Numbered from the stretch's first letter, positions 47,868 to 57,589 are shown. The stretch is DNA of 64,000 bases from Pseudomonas sp. GR 6-02 (GCF_001655615.1 NZ_CP011567.1:3171001-3235000), one strand, 5' to 3'. The notes: a model not told the origin generated them from the sequence alone. A program made the numbers and translations.

Positions 47868-48920
47868 TCACGACCGATCCTTCACTCGGCTCTGAAGCAG
47901 CAACGGCTGCCTGCTAAACCCCGACTGCCTGCACCATTCCAGCGCGGACACACCAAACCAGCGATGGAACGCACGCGAGAATGTGCTGACATCGGCATAA
48001 CCCAGCAGATGCGCCACTTGCGTCAGACTGATCGTCGGGACCTGCAGGTAATTGCGCACTAATTGCTGGCGTGTCTCATCCAGCAACTGCTGAAATGACG
48101 TGCCTTCTTGAGCCAAATGGCGTTGCAAGGTCCGCGGGTTGACTGCCATGCAGTCGGCCACTCTATCGATCGTCGCACGACCGCTAGGCAACAGATTGCG
48201 CAGCAATTGTCTGATGTAGCCGGGCATCTCGTCTGCCGACAAGCGTTCCATGCCCGACAGATGTTGAGCGATGAGTTGATGCAGGGTTTCGCTGGCGCAA
48301 TCCAGCGGCTGCGCCAGCACGCATGCGTCGAATAGCAGACCAGTGTGCGCTGCAGAGAAGGTCGGTGTGATACCCAGCGCCTGCCGATAGACCCGCTCAT
48401 CTGCAAGGGGGGGATGACGGAGCATTACCGCCTCGGGTTGCCATTGATCCCCGGCCAAGGTTCGCATCAGTTGTAGACCGACACCACACGCCAGTTCTTC
48501 TGCTTGAGGTAATCCGCCAATCGCCGCCTCATCGGTCCGGTAGCCAAGCAAAGCAACGCCCTCGAAAACCTCCAGATCGATGTGTGCCGCGCCGTTGTAC
48601 AGCGCGAAATTGGCGCGCAGCTCGAGCAAGGCATCGCCGATGGTTCGGGAGTTGTGAATCAGGAAAAAAATATCACCGAAGACGTCGACCCCTTGATAGA
48701 GCCCAAATTCCAGGCCGAACAACGGGGTATTCGAACGCTGTTGGCACAGCTCCAGCAAGCCGCAATAGTGCTGGAAGGACAGGATATCTTCCGGGCGCTG
48801 CAGAGAAGCCACAGGCACAGAAGCCCGACGCAGCATCTGGCTCGGGTCCAGGCCTTGACGCCGGGCGAATTGATCGAATCCCGCCAGGCTGAGTGCACGA
48901 ATGAACGGATTGGAAGGCAT
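47868..48920 (-). CDS. AraC-family regulator 1 of a tandem pair
   Basis: This 350-aa protein has an N-terminal Arabinose_bd/DUF-type sensing domain (about residues 20-200) and a C-terminal AraC HTH with MAVNPRTLQRHLAQEGTSF and LLGYADVSTFSRAFHRWFG. The ATG at 48918-48920 gives MPSNPFIRALSL. It starts 5 bases after the stop of the second AraC gene, so they form an operon. It is a diverged homologue of its neighbour, with the same order of domains. Ligand unknown; candidates for its targets are the half-sites at 49971 and 57516. Confidence 0.83.
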   Translation of the reverse strand: MPSNPFIRALSLAGFDQFARRQGLDPSQMLRRASVPVASLQRPEDILSFQHYCGLLELCQQRSNTPLFGLEFGLYQGVDVFGDIFFLIHNSRTIGDALLELRANFALYNGAAHIDLEVFEGVALLGYRTDEAAIGGLPQAEELACGVGLQLMRTLAGDQWQPEAVMLRHPPLADERVYRQALGITPTFSAAHTGLLFDACVLAQPLDCASETLHQLIAQHLSGMERLSADEMPGYIRQLLRNLLPSGRATIDRVADCMAVNPRTLQRHLAQEGTSFQQLLDETRQQLVRNYLQVPTISLTQVAHLLGYADVSTFSRAFHRWFGVSALEWCRQSGFSRQPLLLQSRVKDRS

Positions 48921-48925
48921 GTCAT

Positions 48926-49924
48926 TTACCGATGAGTGTGCTGCATGCGCTGCTTCCACTTTTGCGGGCTGATGCCGTACCAGCGAGTGAAGGCGCGGGA
49001 AAATGTGCTCAGATCGGCATAACCCAGCAGGCTTGCCAGTTGCGTAAGGTTGATCGACGAATCGCAGAGGTAGCGCGCGGCCATCGCCTGGCGCGTGTCG
49101 TCCAGCAGTTCCTGAAATCGCGTGCCTTGCGCCCGAAGATAGCGTTGCAAGGTGCGCGGGCTGATCATCATGTACACCGCCATGTCGCGAAGCGTGACCG
49201 GGCCATTGGCAAGTTCATTACGCAGCCGTTTTTGCACGTAAGACGGCAACTCTTGCAGCGTCACGCGCGCAAGCTCGTCAATGTGTTGCTGGGCCAATTG
49301 CTGACACCTGGTGTCTGTCGCTTCCAGAGGTATCGCCAGCAATGACTCATCAAAGACCCAGGCATTGAAGGGACTGTCAAAGCGCGGGGGGACACCCAGC
49401 AGCGCGCGATAGGCAATGCGGTTGGCCGGAGCACAGTGGCGCAAAATCAGAGCTCTCGGTTTCCAGGCGTGTCCCAGCAGTTCGCGGAGCAAGCAAGCGG
49501 CAATTCCCATCGCCAACTCCACCGTCTGACGTACCGAGACCAACGTTCCGTCAGTGACTTCGTACAAAAGCAGGGCACTGCCGGCCTGGCGTTCAAGGCG
49601 CACTAGCGCGCCGTCGCTATGTATATGGAAATAACGTGTCAGCAGATTCAGCGCCTCGCCCACATGGGCTGTACTGCGCATGGCGTACAGCAGGGTGCCG
49701 AGACTTTGCGTGCCCTGGCGCAAGCCAAACTGTAAGCCGAACAGGGGATTGTTCGAACGCACCGCACACAACTCGACCAAGGCGTTGAACTGCGCGCCGG
49801 ATAGTTGAGCATTCAGCGGGTCTTCGGGCAGATGAACCTCAGCCAGCGCCGAATCCGGATCGATGCCCTGACTGACAGAGAACTCCTTGAACCCCAGCAG
49901 AGCAGTGCCACGGACAGTGGACAT
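48926..49924 (-). CDS. AraC-family regulator 2 of a tandem pair
   Basis: This 332-aa regulator shares the architecture of its neighbour: sensing domain up to about residue 200, then the HTH MISPRTLQRYLRAQGTRF and LLGYADLSTFSRAFTRWYG. It is the first gene of the two-gene operon and is divergent from the microprotein gene at 50095. Two 16-bp direct half-sites lie in the 170-base gap between them, arranged as AraC-family sites usually are, so it may control both directions. Confidence 0.85.
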   Translation of the reverse strand: MSTVRGTALLGFKEFSVSQGIDPDSALAEVHLPEDPLNAQLSGAQFNALVELCAVRSNNPLFGLQFGLRQGTQSLGTLLYAMRSTAHVGEALNLLTRYFHIHSDGALVRLERQAGSALLLYEVTDGTLVSVRQTVELAMGIAACLLRELLGHAWKPRALILRHCAPANRIAYRALLGVPPRFDSPFNAWVFDESLLAIPLEATDTRCQQLAQQHIDELARVTLQELPSYVQKRLRNELANGPVTLRDMAVYMMISPRTLQRYLRAQGTRFQELLDDTRQAMAARYLCDSSINLTQLASLLGYADLSTFSRAFTRWYGISPQKWKQRMQHTHR

Positions 49925-49970
49925 TATCTCGCCCCCCCGAATGAAGCACAGCCTTTGGCCTGAGGAGTAC

Positions 49971-50007
49971 TGGCACGATTTGCAAAATCTCTGGCGCGAT
50001 TTGCAAA
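49971..50007 (+). promoter_or_regulatory. Two direct half-sites 21 bp apart, copy 1
   Basis: TGGCACGATTTGCAAA (49971-49986) and TGGCGCGATTTGCAAA (49992-50007) differ at one base and lie 21 bases apart, two helix turns, the usual spacing of AraC-family half-sites. The pattern TGKC-N8-CMAA recalls P. aeruginosa ArgR half-sites (TGTCGC-N8-AA). A -10-like CAGACT follows at 50030. A same-distance pair precedes the gene at 57640. Confidence 0.7.
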
Positions 50008-50044
50008 GCTTTCACCCTTGTTCCGAGACCAGACTCGAACCACC

Positions 50045-50052
50045 AATAACAA
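50045..50052 (+). promoter_or_regulatory. Hfq/Crc-type motif in leader, copy 1
   Basis: AATAACAA fits the Pseudomonas catabolite repression motif AAYAAYAA exactly. It lies in CAATAACAAAAGAC (50044-50057), a 14-base block repeated identically at 57589-57602 and 38 bases from the start codon in both cases. Confidence 0.55.
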
Positions 50053-50094
50053 AAGACCTGCGTTCGGCCCAAGGCCGGACGATGGAGGTATTCG

Positions 50095-50241
50095 ATGCGT
50101 CGGTTCCTGTTCGTTTTCCTGGTGCTCGCGCTGATTTCGGGTGCGCTTTATTTTCAGCCTCGGCCCGCTAACCACACTGTTGTTCATCATACCAATCACC
50201 CACCGGTTGCCAGCATCAGCGATGCCTTCACGCATTTCTGA
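50095..50241 (+). CDS. 48-aa single-pass membrane microprotein, copy 1
   Basis: The ATG has a perfect GGAGG seven bases upstream. The protein begins MRRFLFVFLVLALISGALYF, one hydrophobic helix, and ends PPVASISDAFTHF. A paralogue at 57640 shares the N-terminal helix pattern and the ending PVAS-x4-F-x2-F. The gene ends 3 bases before the convergent nfxB gene. It is monocistronic and too short for usual gene finders. Function is unknown; a small regulatory or transporter-associated membrane protein is a reasonable guess. Confidence 0.72.
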   Translation: MRRFLFVFLVLALISGALYFQPRPANHTVVHHTNHPPVASISDAFTHF

Positions 50242-50244
50242 GGA

Positions 50245-50841
50245 TTAAAGCGTTCTTTCCTGCACAGATGAGTGCTCGCGGAACTCGCCGCCAGACAGCG
50301 CTCCATGCAGGAACATCTGCTCGAGCGTTCGTGCCGAATCAGCATTGGCGGCACGCCCGCGCTGTTCGGCATCCACCAGGCCATAGACCAACGTGATGAA
50401 CAGCTCGGTAAAAATCGCTGCGGTGATGTCGATGCGAAACAACCCTTTTTGCTGGCCTCTCAGGAAGAACCCATCCAGCGCCTCCAGGTAAAACTGCCAG
50501 CGTGTGTCACCCCGTTCAAAGTCAAGGAAGTCAGGGCGGTATTGCGCCATCAGAAAGGCCAGCAGTTCGCGATGGGCGAGATGCTTCCGGATCAATCGGC
50601 GTAGCGCGTCCAGCGGTTCCAGGTGCTGTAAACCGGCGCTGCGGATAATCAGATTGAGCGTGCCCTCGGCGTATTCCTCCAGTTGCTGCCCCAGGTTTTC
50701 CCGTGTTCCGCAGTAGCGGTGCAGGGTCGCCTTGCTCACGCCTGCCAATTGCGCCAACTCTTTCATCGTTGCCCGCGGTCGGTTGACGACCGCCACGGTC
50801 AGCGTCTTGAGCAGGTGTTCATCATGGGAAATCGGGTTCAT
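50245..50841 (-). CDS. nfxB: NfxB, TetR-like repressor of mexCD-oprJ
   Basis: This 198-aa repressor has an N-terminal HTH (ATMKELAQLAGVSKATLHRYCGTRENL, residues about 26-52) and a helical C-terminal domain that ends with LEQMFLHGALSG, like P. aeruginosa NfxB. The ATG at 50839-50841 is preferred over an upstream TTG. It is divergent from mexC with the shared operator region between. A paralogue (esrC type) follows oprJ. In P. aeruginosa, nfxB loss causes fluoroquinolone resistance through overexpressed MexCD-OprJ. Confidence 0.9.
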   Translation of the reverse strand: MNPISHDEHLLKTLTVAVVNRPRATMKELAQLAGVSKATLHRYCGTRENLGQQLEEYAEGTLNLIIRSAGLQHLEPLDALRRLIRKHLAHRELLAFLMAQYRPDFLDFERGDTRWQFYLEALDGFFLRGQQKGLFRIDITAAIFTELFITLVYGLVDAEQRGRAANADSARTLEQMFLHGALSGGEFREHSSVQERTL

Positions 50842-50876
50842 CACCAAGCCTCAAGCGATGTTCATATAAGGTTCAC

Positions 50877-50906
50877 ATATTTCTCATATGAGACATATTT
50901 GACTCA
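50877..50906. promoter_or_regulatory. nfxB-mexC operator region
   Basis: A near-perfect dyad centred at 50887/50888 (core CTCATATGAG, extended to ATAT on both sides, 50877-50898) overlaps TGAGACATATTTGACTCA (50889-50906). The latter matches TGAGACATTATTTGCTCA at 57456-57473 before the esrC gene, with one indel-like shift. Both fit operators for the NfxB/EsrC pair. Confidence 0.6.
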
Positions 50907-50960
50907 TTAGGGTTTAGAAAGTAGCATTCGCACCAAATTCAATCAAGCCTTGGGTGAGTT

Positions 50961-52118
50961 ATGGGCAATTTGCGTGCAGTAAGGATGGCGGGCTCGCTGG
51001 CAGTAGCCATTGCGCTGGCAGGATGTGGGCCGGCGAATGAACAAGCGGGTGTGGCCGAAGTGGCGCGCCCGGTAGAAGTGCTGGCGGTGAAGACTGAGCC
51101 TTTGGCGCTGACTTCGGAGCTGCCGGGCAGGGTGGAACCCATGCGGGTCGCTGAAGTGCGCGCACGGGTGCCCGGCATCGTGATGCAAAAACGTTTTGAA
51201 GAGGGCGCTGACGTCAAAGCCGGGGACCTGCTGTTCCAGATCGACCCGGCGCCGCTCAAAGCGGCTTTATCGCGCGCCGAAGGTGAACTGGCCCGCACCC
51301 AGTCCGTTGCGCTTGAGGCACAGGCACGGGTCAAGCGCTATGAACCGCTAGTGAAGATCGAGGCGGTCAGCCAACAGGATTTCGACAGTGCCATGGCTGA
51401 CCTGCGCAGTGCTCAGGCGGCAACCCGTTCGGCCCAGGCCGATCTGCAAAGCGCCCGGCTGAACCTCGGTTATGCCTCGGTGACTGCGCCGATTTCTGGC
51501 CGCGTCGGCCGTGCACTGGTAACCGAAGGTGCCCTGGTCGGTCAGGGGGACGCGACGTTGATGGCGCGGATTCAACAGCTTGATCCGGTGTATGTCGATT
51601 TCACCCAGTCGGCGGCCGATGCACTGCGTCTGCGCGAATCGCTCATGGGCGGAAAGCTCTCCGCCGACGACAACAAGGCGCTGTCGATTCGTGTCGAGGG
51701 CACACCCTACGAGCGCCAGGGTGCACTGATGTTTACCGATGTCGCGGTGGATCGTGGCACCGGCCAGGTATCGTTGCGCGGCAAGTTTGCCAATACCGAC
51801 GGTGTCCTGTTGCCGGGCATGTTTGTGCGCGTGCGCACGCCACAAGGCACTGACAACCAGGCCATTCTCGTGCCGCAACGCTCGGTGCAACGCGGCAGCG
51901 ATGGCGGCGCCCAGGTGATGGTGGTAGGCGCAGACGACCGGGTCGAGTCACGCAATGTGGTCACCGGTGCCATGCAGGGTTCGCGCTGGCAGATCAGTGA
52001 GGGATTGAAGGCGGGCGATCAGGTGATTGTCGGCGGACTTGCCGGCCTGCAACCGGGCGCCAAGGTCGCACCGGGCCAGTCTCACGCCCAGGCTCAGCTG
52101 CCTGAGTCGAAACAGTAA
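50961..52118 (+). CDS. mexC: MexC, RND efflux periplasmic adaptor
   Basis: This 385-aa lipoprotein has a signal with lipobox IALAGC near residue 22, then the adaptor order beta-hairpin/lipoyl (LPGRVEPMRVAEVRARVPGIV), coiled coil (about residues 100-165), second lipoyl half (LNLGYASVTAPISGRVGRALVTEG), beta barrel and membrane-proximal domain. It links the MexD pump to OprJ. The sequence is strikingly close to P. aeruginosa MexC as I recall it. Divergent nfxB and shared operators explain its regulation. Confidence 0.93.
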   Translation: MGNLRAVRMAGSLAVAIALAGCGPANEQAGVAEVARPVEVLAVKTEPLALTSELPGRVEPMRVAEVRARVPGIVMQKRFEEGADVKAGDLLFQIDPAPLKAALSRAEGELARTQSVALEAQARVKRYEPLVKIEAVSQQDFDSAMADLRSAQAATRSAQADLQSARLNLGYASVTAPISGRVGRALVTEGALVGQGDATLMARIQQLDPVYVDFTQSAADALRLRESLMGGKLSADDNKALSIRVEGTPYERQGALMFTDVAVDRGTGQVSLRGKFANTDGVLLPGMFVRVRTPQGTDNQAILVPQRSVQRGSDGGAQVMVVGADDRVESRNVVTGAMQGSRWQISEGLKAGDQVIVGGLAGLQPGAKVAPGQSHAQAQLPESKQ

Positions 52119-52145
52119 GGGCGCAGTCGCCGCGAGGATATTCCG

Positions 52146-55100
52146 ATGTCTCAGTTTTTCATCAAGCGCCCGAACTTTGCCTGGGTGGTGGCGTTGTTCA
52201 TCTCTCTGGCCGGTCTGCTGGTCATCCCGATGCTGCCGGTGGCGCAGTACCCCAATGTCGCGCCGCCGCAAATCAGGGTAACGGCTACCTATCCTGGTGC
52301 CTCGGCGAAAGTGTTGGTGGACTCGGTCACCAGCGTGATCGAGGAGTCGCTCAATGGCGCCAAGGACCTGCTTTATTTTGAGTCGACCAACAACTCCAAC
52401 GGCATTGCCGAGATCGTGGTCACTTTCCAGCCAGGCACTGATCCGCAGCTGGCCCAGGTTGACGTGCAAAACCGCCTGAAAAAGGCTGAAGCACGCATGC
52501 CGCAAGCCGTGCTCACCCAAGGGCTGGAGGTGGAGCAGACCAGTGCCGGTTTCCTGCTGATCTATGCGCTCAACTACAAGGAAGGCACCCAGCACAGCGA
52601 TACGACCGCTCTGGGTGACTATGCCGCACGCAACATCAACAACGAACTGCGCCGGGTGCCGGGCGTCGGCAAGCTGCAATTCTTCTCCTCTGAAGCAGCC
52701 ATGCGCGTCTGGATCGACCCGCAGAAACTGGTGGGTTACGGGCTGTCCATCGATGACGTGAGCACAGCCATCCGCGAGCAGAACGTGCAGGTGCCGGCCG
52801 GCAGCTTCGGCAGTACGCCGACCAGCAGCCAGCAGGAGCTGACAGCCACGCTGGCGGTGAAAGGAACTCTGGATAATCCGGAAGAATTCGCACGCATCGT
52901 TCTGCGCGCCAACGAGGACGGCTCGACGGTCAAACTGGCGGATGTCGCCCGCGTGGAAGTCGGCCAAGAGAGTTACAACTTCAACTCGCGTCTGAATGGC
53001 AGACCGGCGGTGGCGGCGGCGATCCAATTGTCCCCCGGCGCCAACGCGATCAAGACCGCGACGGCCGTCAAGGAACGCCTGGCCGAACTGTCCGCCTATT
53101 TCCCGGACGACGTGGAATATTCCGTCCCCTACGACACTTCGCGTTTCGTCGATGTCGCTATCGAGAAGGTGATCCATACCTTGATCGAGGCGATGGTGCT
53201 GGTATTCCTGGTGATGTTCCTGTTCCTGCAGAACATTCGCTACACGTTGATCCCGTCGATTGTGGTGCCGGTGTGTCTGCTGGGCACGCTGCTGATGATG
53301 TATCTGCTGGGCTTCTCGGTGAACATGATGACCATGTTCGGCATGGTGCTCGCGATCGGCATTCTCGTGGACGACGCCATCGTGGTGGTGGAAAACGTTG
53401 AACGGATCATGGCCGAGGAGGGGCTGTCTCCGGTCGACGCCACGGTCAAAGCGATGGGACAAGTATCGGGAGCGATCATCGGCATCACCCTGGTGCTGTC
53501 GGCGGTGTTCATGCCACTGGCGTTCATGTCCGGCTCGGTGGGTGTGATCTATCAGCAGTTCTCGGTGTCGCTGGCAGTGTCGATTCTGTTCTCGGGCTTC
53601 CTGGCGCTGACGTTCACTCCGGCGCTGTGTGCCACGCTGCTCAAGCCGATTCCTCAGGGACACCATGAAAAGCGCGGTTTCTTCGGCGCCTTCAACCGTG
53701 GCTTTGCCCGGCTCACCGAGCGTTACTCGATCCTGAACAACGGGCTGGTGTCGCGTGCCGGCCGGATGATGTTGGTGTACGTGGGCATCATTGCGATGCT
53801 CGGTTACTTCTATCTGCGCTTGCCGGAGTCGTTTGTGCCCGTGGAGGACCAGGGCTACATGATCGTCGACGTCCAGTTGCCACCGGGCGCGACCCGTACC
53901 CGTACCGAAGCCACCGGTGAACAATTGGAGCGGTATCTTGCCTCCCGTGACGCGGTCCAGTCGACGTTCCTGGTGTCGGGCTTCAGTTTCTCCGGGATGG
54001 GCGATAACGCCGCGCTGGCATTCCCGGTGTTCAAGGACTGGTCGCTGCGTGGCGAAGATCAATCGGCCATGGCGGAAGTCATGGCGCTGAACGAGCAATT
54101 TGCCGTGACCAACGACGGTGCAGTGATGGCGGTGCCTCCGCCACCGATTGATGGCCTGGGCAACTCCGGCGGTTTTGCGCTGCGCCTGCAGGATCGCGCT
54201 GGCCTGGGCCGCGAAGCATTGATCGCAGCCCGCGATCAGTTGTTAGGGCAGGCCAATGGCAACCCGAAAATCCTCTACGCAATGATGGAAGGCCTGGCCG
54301 AGTCGCCGCAATTGCGGGTGGTGATCGACCGTGACAAGGCCCGCACCCTGGGTGTGAGTTTCGAGTCGATCAGCCGTGCATTGTCAGCCGCGTTCGGTTC
54401 GGAGGTGATCAACGACTTCACCAACGCTGGCCGTCAGCAGCGTGTGGTGGTGCAGGCCGAGCAGGGCGACCGGATGACCCCGGAAAGCGTGCTCAAACTG
54501 TACGTGCACAACAGCGCGGGCAATCTGGTGCCGCTCAGCGCCTTCGTCACCACCCACTGGGAGGAAGGTGCGGTGCAACTGGTGCGCTACAACGGTTATC
54601 CGTCGATCCGAATCGTCGGTGATGCCGGGCCGGGATATAGCACCGGTGAAGCCATGGCGGAAATGGAGCGAATCGCCGCGCAATTGCCGGCGGGTTTCAG
54701 CTACGAGTGGACCGGGCTGTCGTATCAGGAAAAGGTCTCCAGCGGTCAGGCGACGCAACTGTTCGCGCTCGCGATCCTGGTGGTGTTCCTGTTGCTGGTC
54801 GCACTCTATGAAAGTTGGGCAATTCCCCTGACCGTGATGCTGATCGTGCCGATCGGTGCCATCGGTGCGGTACTCGCGGTGATGGTCGCCGGCATGCCTA
54901 ACGACGTGTACTTCAAGGTTGGCCTGATCACCATCATCGGTCTGGCAGCGAAGAACGCAATCCTCATCGTCGAGTTCGCCAAAGAACTTTGGGAGAAAGG
55001 TTACAGCCTGCGCGACGCTGCCATCGAGGCCGCACGCCTGCGCTTCCGGCCGATTGTCATGACCTCCATGGCTTTCATCCTCGGCGTTGTGCCGCTGGCG

Positions 55101-55277
55101 TTGGCGACCGGGGCCGGGGCGGCGAGTCAGCGTGCAATCGGTACCGGTGTGATCGGCGGCATGCTCAGCGCGACGTTGCTGGGTGTGCTGTTCGTACCGA
55201 TCTGTTTTGTCTGGGTGCTATCGATGCTGCGTAGTAAACCGGCCCCCATTGAACAACCCGCTTTGACTCAGGAGTGA
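52146..55277 (+). CDS. mexD: MexD, RND multidrug efflux pump
   Basis: This 1043-aa inner-membrane pump has the 12-helix RND layout with two large periplasmic loops. Visible features are the start [19 protein letters not shown], the TM4 proton-relay acidic pair in [16 protein letters not shown] near residue 405, the [13 protein letters not shown] segment and the conserved [16 protein letters not shown] of TM10 near 940. MexD exports fluoroquinolones and other amphiphiles by proton exchange. It lies 27 bases after mexC. Large opposite-strand frames over it are shadows. Confidence 0.95.
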   Translation: MSQFFIKRPNFAWVVALFISLAGLLVIPMLPVAQYPNVAPPQIRVTATYPGASAKVLVDSVTSVIEESLNGAKDLLYFESTNNSNGIAEIVVTFQPGTDPQLAQVDVQNRLKKAEARMPQAVLTQGLEVEQTSAGFLLIYALNYKEGTQHSDTTALGDYAARNINNELRRVPGVGKLQFFSSEAAMRVWIDPQKLVGYGLSIDDVSTAIREQNVQVPAGSFGSTPTSSQQELTATLAVKGTLDNPEEFARIVLRANEDGSTVKLADVARVEVGQESYNFNSRLNGRPAVAAAIQLSPGANAIKTATAVKERLAELSAYFPDDVEYSVPYDTSRFVDVAIEKVIHTLIEAMVLVFLVMFLFLQNIRYTLIPSIVVPVCLLGTLLMMYLLGFSVNMMTMFGMVLAIGILVDDAIVVVENVERIMAEEGLSPVDATVKAMGQVSGAIIGITLVLSAVFMPLAFMSGSVGVIYQQFSVSLAVSILFSGFLALTFTPALCATLLKPIPQGHHEKRGFFGAFNRGFARLTERYSILNNGLVSRAGRMMLVYVGIIAMLGYFYLRLPESFVPVEDQGYMIVDVQLPPGATRTRTEATGEQLERYLASRDAVQSTFLVSGFSFSGMGDNAALAFPVFKDWSLRGEDQSAMAEVMALNEQFAVTNDGAVMAVPPPPIDGLGNSGGFALRLQDRAGLGREALIAARDQLLGQANGNPKILYAMMEGLAESPQLRVVIDRDKARTLGVSFESISRALSAAFGSEVINDFTNAGRQQRVVVQAEQGDRMTPESVLKLYVHNSAGNLVPLSAFVTTHWEEGAVQLVRYNGYPSIRIVGDAGPGYSTGEAMAEMERIAAQLPAGFSYEWTGLSYQEKVSSGQATQLFALAILVVFLLLVALYESWAIPLTVMLIVPIGAIGAVLAVMVAGMPNDVYFKVGLITIIGLAAKNAILIVEFAKELWEKGYSLRDAAIEAARLRFRPIVMTSMAFILGVVPLALATGAGAASQRAIGTGVIGGMLSATLLGVLFVPICFVWVLSMLRSKPAPIEQPALTQE

Positions 55278-55280
55278 CTC

Positions 55281-56690
55281 ATGCGTATTTCAGCTTTTTC
55301 TACGCTGGTGATCGCCATGCTGCTGGGTGGTTGCTCGTTGGCGCCCACTTATGAGCGGCCCGTTGCGCCGGTTGCGGATAACTGGGCGGGTGAGTCGATG
55401 AAGCAGGGCAGTCCGATCAACCAACTGGTGTGGCAGACGTTTATCGTCGATCCCGACCTGCGCCGCCTGGTGGTGATCGCTCTCGAGAACAACCGCTCAC
55501 TGCGCCAGACGCTTCTGGATATCGAGCAGGCCCGGGCGCAATACCGCATCCAGCGTGCCGATCGGGTACCGGGGTTGAATGCCAACGCAGTGGGCAATCG
55601 CCAGCGCTTGCCGGCGGATTTGGCCAACGACGGCCGGGCGGGCGTTGCCAGCAACTATCAGGTCGGCCTGTCGCTGCCTGAGTACGAGTTGGATCTGTTC
55701 GGTCGGGTGAAGAGCCTCAGTGACTCCGCGTTGCAAGAGTACCTGGCCACCGAAGAAGCCGCACGCGCGGCGCAGATCGCACTGATCGCCGAGGTCAGCC
55801 AGGCTTATCTGGTTCACGATGGCGCCCAACGTCGTCTGGATCTGACGCAACAAACCCTGATCAGCCGCGAGTACTCGTTTGTCCTGATCAGCCAGCGCCG
55901 CTCGAACGGTACGGCGACCGCGCTGGATTACCAGGAAGCACTGGGATTGGTGGAGCAATCGCGCGCAGAGCAGGAAAGCAATCTGCGGCAGAAGCAACAG
56001 GCCTTTAACGCGCTGGTTCTGTTGCTCGGCACCAAAGATGCGGCGAAGTCGATTCCCGAACGGTTGCAGAAGGAGCCGATGCTGGTTCAAGACATCGCGC
56101 CTGACACCACCTCGACGCTGATCGAACGCCGACCGGACATTCTCGCCGCCGAGCATCGTCTGCAGGCGCGCAATGCTGACATTGGTGCGGCGCGCGCGGC
56201 GTTCTTCCCGCGTATCAGTCTGACGGGCAGCTTCGGCACCTCCAGCGCGCAAATGTCCGGTTTGTTCGACGGTGGATCACGTTCCTGGAGCTTTGTCCCC
56301 AACCTGTCGTTGCCGTTGTTCGATGCCGGACGCAATCGAGCGGGGTTGAGTCTGGCCGAAGCCCGCAAGGACTCTGCGGTGGCGGCGTATGAGGGCACGA
56401 TTCAGACGGCGTTCCGCGAGGTCGCCGATGCACTGGCCGCTACCGACACCTTGCGCCGGGAGGAAGCCGCCCGACGCGCGCTGGCCAATACCAGCAGCGA
56501 GACGCTGAAACTGGCCAAGGCCCGTTATGAAGGCGGCATCGACAGTCACCTGCGTTACCTCGACGCCCAGCGCGCCAACTTCGTCAACGAGACGGCATTC
56601 ATTGAGGTCAGCACTCAGCGTCAGATTGCCTTGGTCGATCTGTTCCGCTCGCTGGGCGGGGGATGGTCATCGCAAGCAATGGCCAGATAA
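55281..56690 (+). CDS. oprJ: OprJ, outer-membrane channel of MexCD
   Basis: This 469-aa lipoprotein starts MRISAFSTLVIAMLLGGCSLAPTYERP, with lipobox LLGGC, and has two OEP repeats typical of TolC-type trimeric channels, including LIERRPDILAAEHRL near 275. It follows mexD by 3 bases and completes the tripartite pump. A double terminator follows it. Confidence 0.93.
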   Translation: MRISAFSTLVIAMLLGGCSLAPTYERPVAPVADNWAGESMKQGSPINQLVWQTFIVDPDLRRLVVIALENNRSLRQTLLDIEQARAQYRIQRADRVPGLNANAVGNRQRLPADLANDGRAGVASNYQVGLSLPEYELDLFGRVKSLSDSALQEYLATEEAARAAQIALIAEVSQAYLVHDGAQRRLDLTQQTLISREYSFVLISQRRSNGTATALDYQEALGLVEQSRAEQESNLRQKQQAFNALVLLLGTKDAAKSIPERLQKEPMLVQDIAPDTTSTLIERRPDILAAEHRLQARNADIGAARAAFFPRISLTGSFGTSSAQMSGLFDGGSRSWSFVPNLSLPLFDAGRNRAGLSLAEARKDSAVAAYEGTIQTAFREVADALAATDTLRREEAARRALANTSSETLKLAKARYEGGIDSHLRYLDAQRANFVNETAFIEVSTQRQIALVDLFRSLGGGWSSQAMAR

Positions 56691-56711
56691 GACGCTGGCA
56701 AGCGCTCCTTG

Positions 56712-56774
56712 GGTTGGCGCATCCAACCTGTTTTTTTAGCCCCGTGGACCGTCAGGTCGCGGGGCTCTTTTTTT
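56712..56774 (+). terminator. Two tandem intrinsic terminators after oprJ
   Basis: The first is GGTTGG-CGCAT-CCAACC followed by TG and seven T (56712-56737). The second has arms AGCCCCG (56738) and CGGGGCT (56760) followed by C and seven T (56768-56774). Both have classic stems and U-tracts. Confidence 0.88.
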
Positions 56775-56794
56775 GGAGGAGTGAGGAGTAGGGA

Positions 56795-57361
56795 TTATTG
56801 GGGACGTACTACGCAGGCAGCGCCATGCAGGAACATCTGCTCCAGCACATTGGCTGAGTTGGCACTTGCCGCGCGCCCACGGCGTTCCGCATCGACCATG
56901 CCGAAGATCATGGTCAGGAACAGTTCAGTGAAGACCGCAGCGGTGACATCAATGCGGAAGGCGCCCAATTGCTGGCCGCGCAGAAAGAATGCATCAAGGG
57001 CATCTGCATAAGACTGCCAACGATCACCTTCGCCATTTACCGCGAAGGTGTCGGGGCGATACTGAAAGAGCAGGAAGACCAGCATTTCACGATGCGCCAA
57101 GTGCTCATTGATCAGACTTCGCAGCGCTTCCACCGGCTCGCCGTGCAACAGGTCGGTCGTGGTGGTGATCTGGTTGAGCACCGTCTCTCCATGGCTTTCC
57201 ATCATCTGCACCAGGTTGTCACGGGTGCCGCAAAAGCGGTGCAGGGTGGCCTTGCTCACGCCAGCGGCTTCAGCCAGTTCCTTGAGCGTCGCACGAGGGC
57301 GATCAACGATGGCCAGAGCCAACGCCTTGATGAGTCTTTCGTCTTGGGGAGTCAGGGACAT
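56795..57361 (-). CDS. esrC: EsrC-type repressor, NfxB paralogue
   Basis: This 188-aa protein is close to NfxB in this window: same HTH (ATLKELAEAAGVSKATLHRFCGTRDNL) and same C-terminal MVDAERRGRAA and LEQMFLHGA motifs. In P. aeruginosa EsrC (PA4596), the gene downstream of oprJ, is an envelope-stress-responsive NfxB paralogue that also represses mexCD-oprJ. The position after oprJ matches. It converges on oprJ and is divergent from the second microprotein gene. Confidence 0.85.
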   Translation of the reverse strand: MSLTPQDERLIKALALAIVDRPRATLKELAEAAGVSKATLHRFCGTRDNLVQMMESHGETVLNQITTTTDLLHGEPVEALRSLINEHLAHREMLVFLLFQYRPDTFAVNGEGDRWQSYADALDAFFLRGQQLGAFRIDVTAAVFTELFLTMIFGMVDAERRGRAASANSANVLEQMFLHGAACVVRPQ

Positions 57362-57455
57362 CAGTAGGTCTCGGATCGAATTTCAATGCTGGAATTGTGC
57401 AGGAAAAGCTCATTACTGCAACGAAAACCACAGAACAGGAGGAGATTACTTCATT

Positions 57456-57473
57456 TGAGACATTATTTGCTCA
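57456..57473. promoter_or_regulatory. NfxB/EsrC-type operator, copy 2
   Basis: TGAGACATTATTTGCTCA lies 95 bases before the esrC start and almost repeats the mexC-region site. Autoregulation of esrC is the simplest reading. Confidence 0.5.
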
Positions 57474-57515
57474 GTTGTGGCTCTCAAGCTTGCCCACATC
57501 AATAATGTTTTTGAG

Positions 57516-57552
57516 TGTCATGATCTGCAAAAAACATGGCGTGATCTGCCAA
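57516..57552 (+). promoter_or_regulatory. Two direct half-sites 21 bp apart, copy 2
   Basis: TGTCATGATCTGCAAA (57516-57531) and TGGCGTGATCTGCCAA (57537-57552) are 21 bases apart, like copy 1, and share TGKC-R-Y-GATYTGCMAA. The second ends 88 bases before the start codon at 57640, the same as copy 1. A -10-like CAGAAT is at 57574. Confidence 0.7.
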
Positions 57553-57589
57553 GCTTTTGCATCTGCCAGTACCCAGAATCGAAACCCTC

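Noticed and set aside
49971..49986. TGGCACGATTTGCA looks like a sigma-54 promoter
   Set aside because: Only 8 bases separate GG and GC instead of the required 10, and the sequence is repeated 21 bases later as half-sites.
51948..54098. 716-aa minus-strand open frame
   Set aside because: It runs antisense to mexD, is rich in His/Arg/Gln as expected for a shadow of GC-rich coding DNA, and has no recognisable domain.
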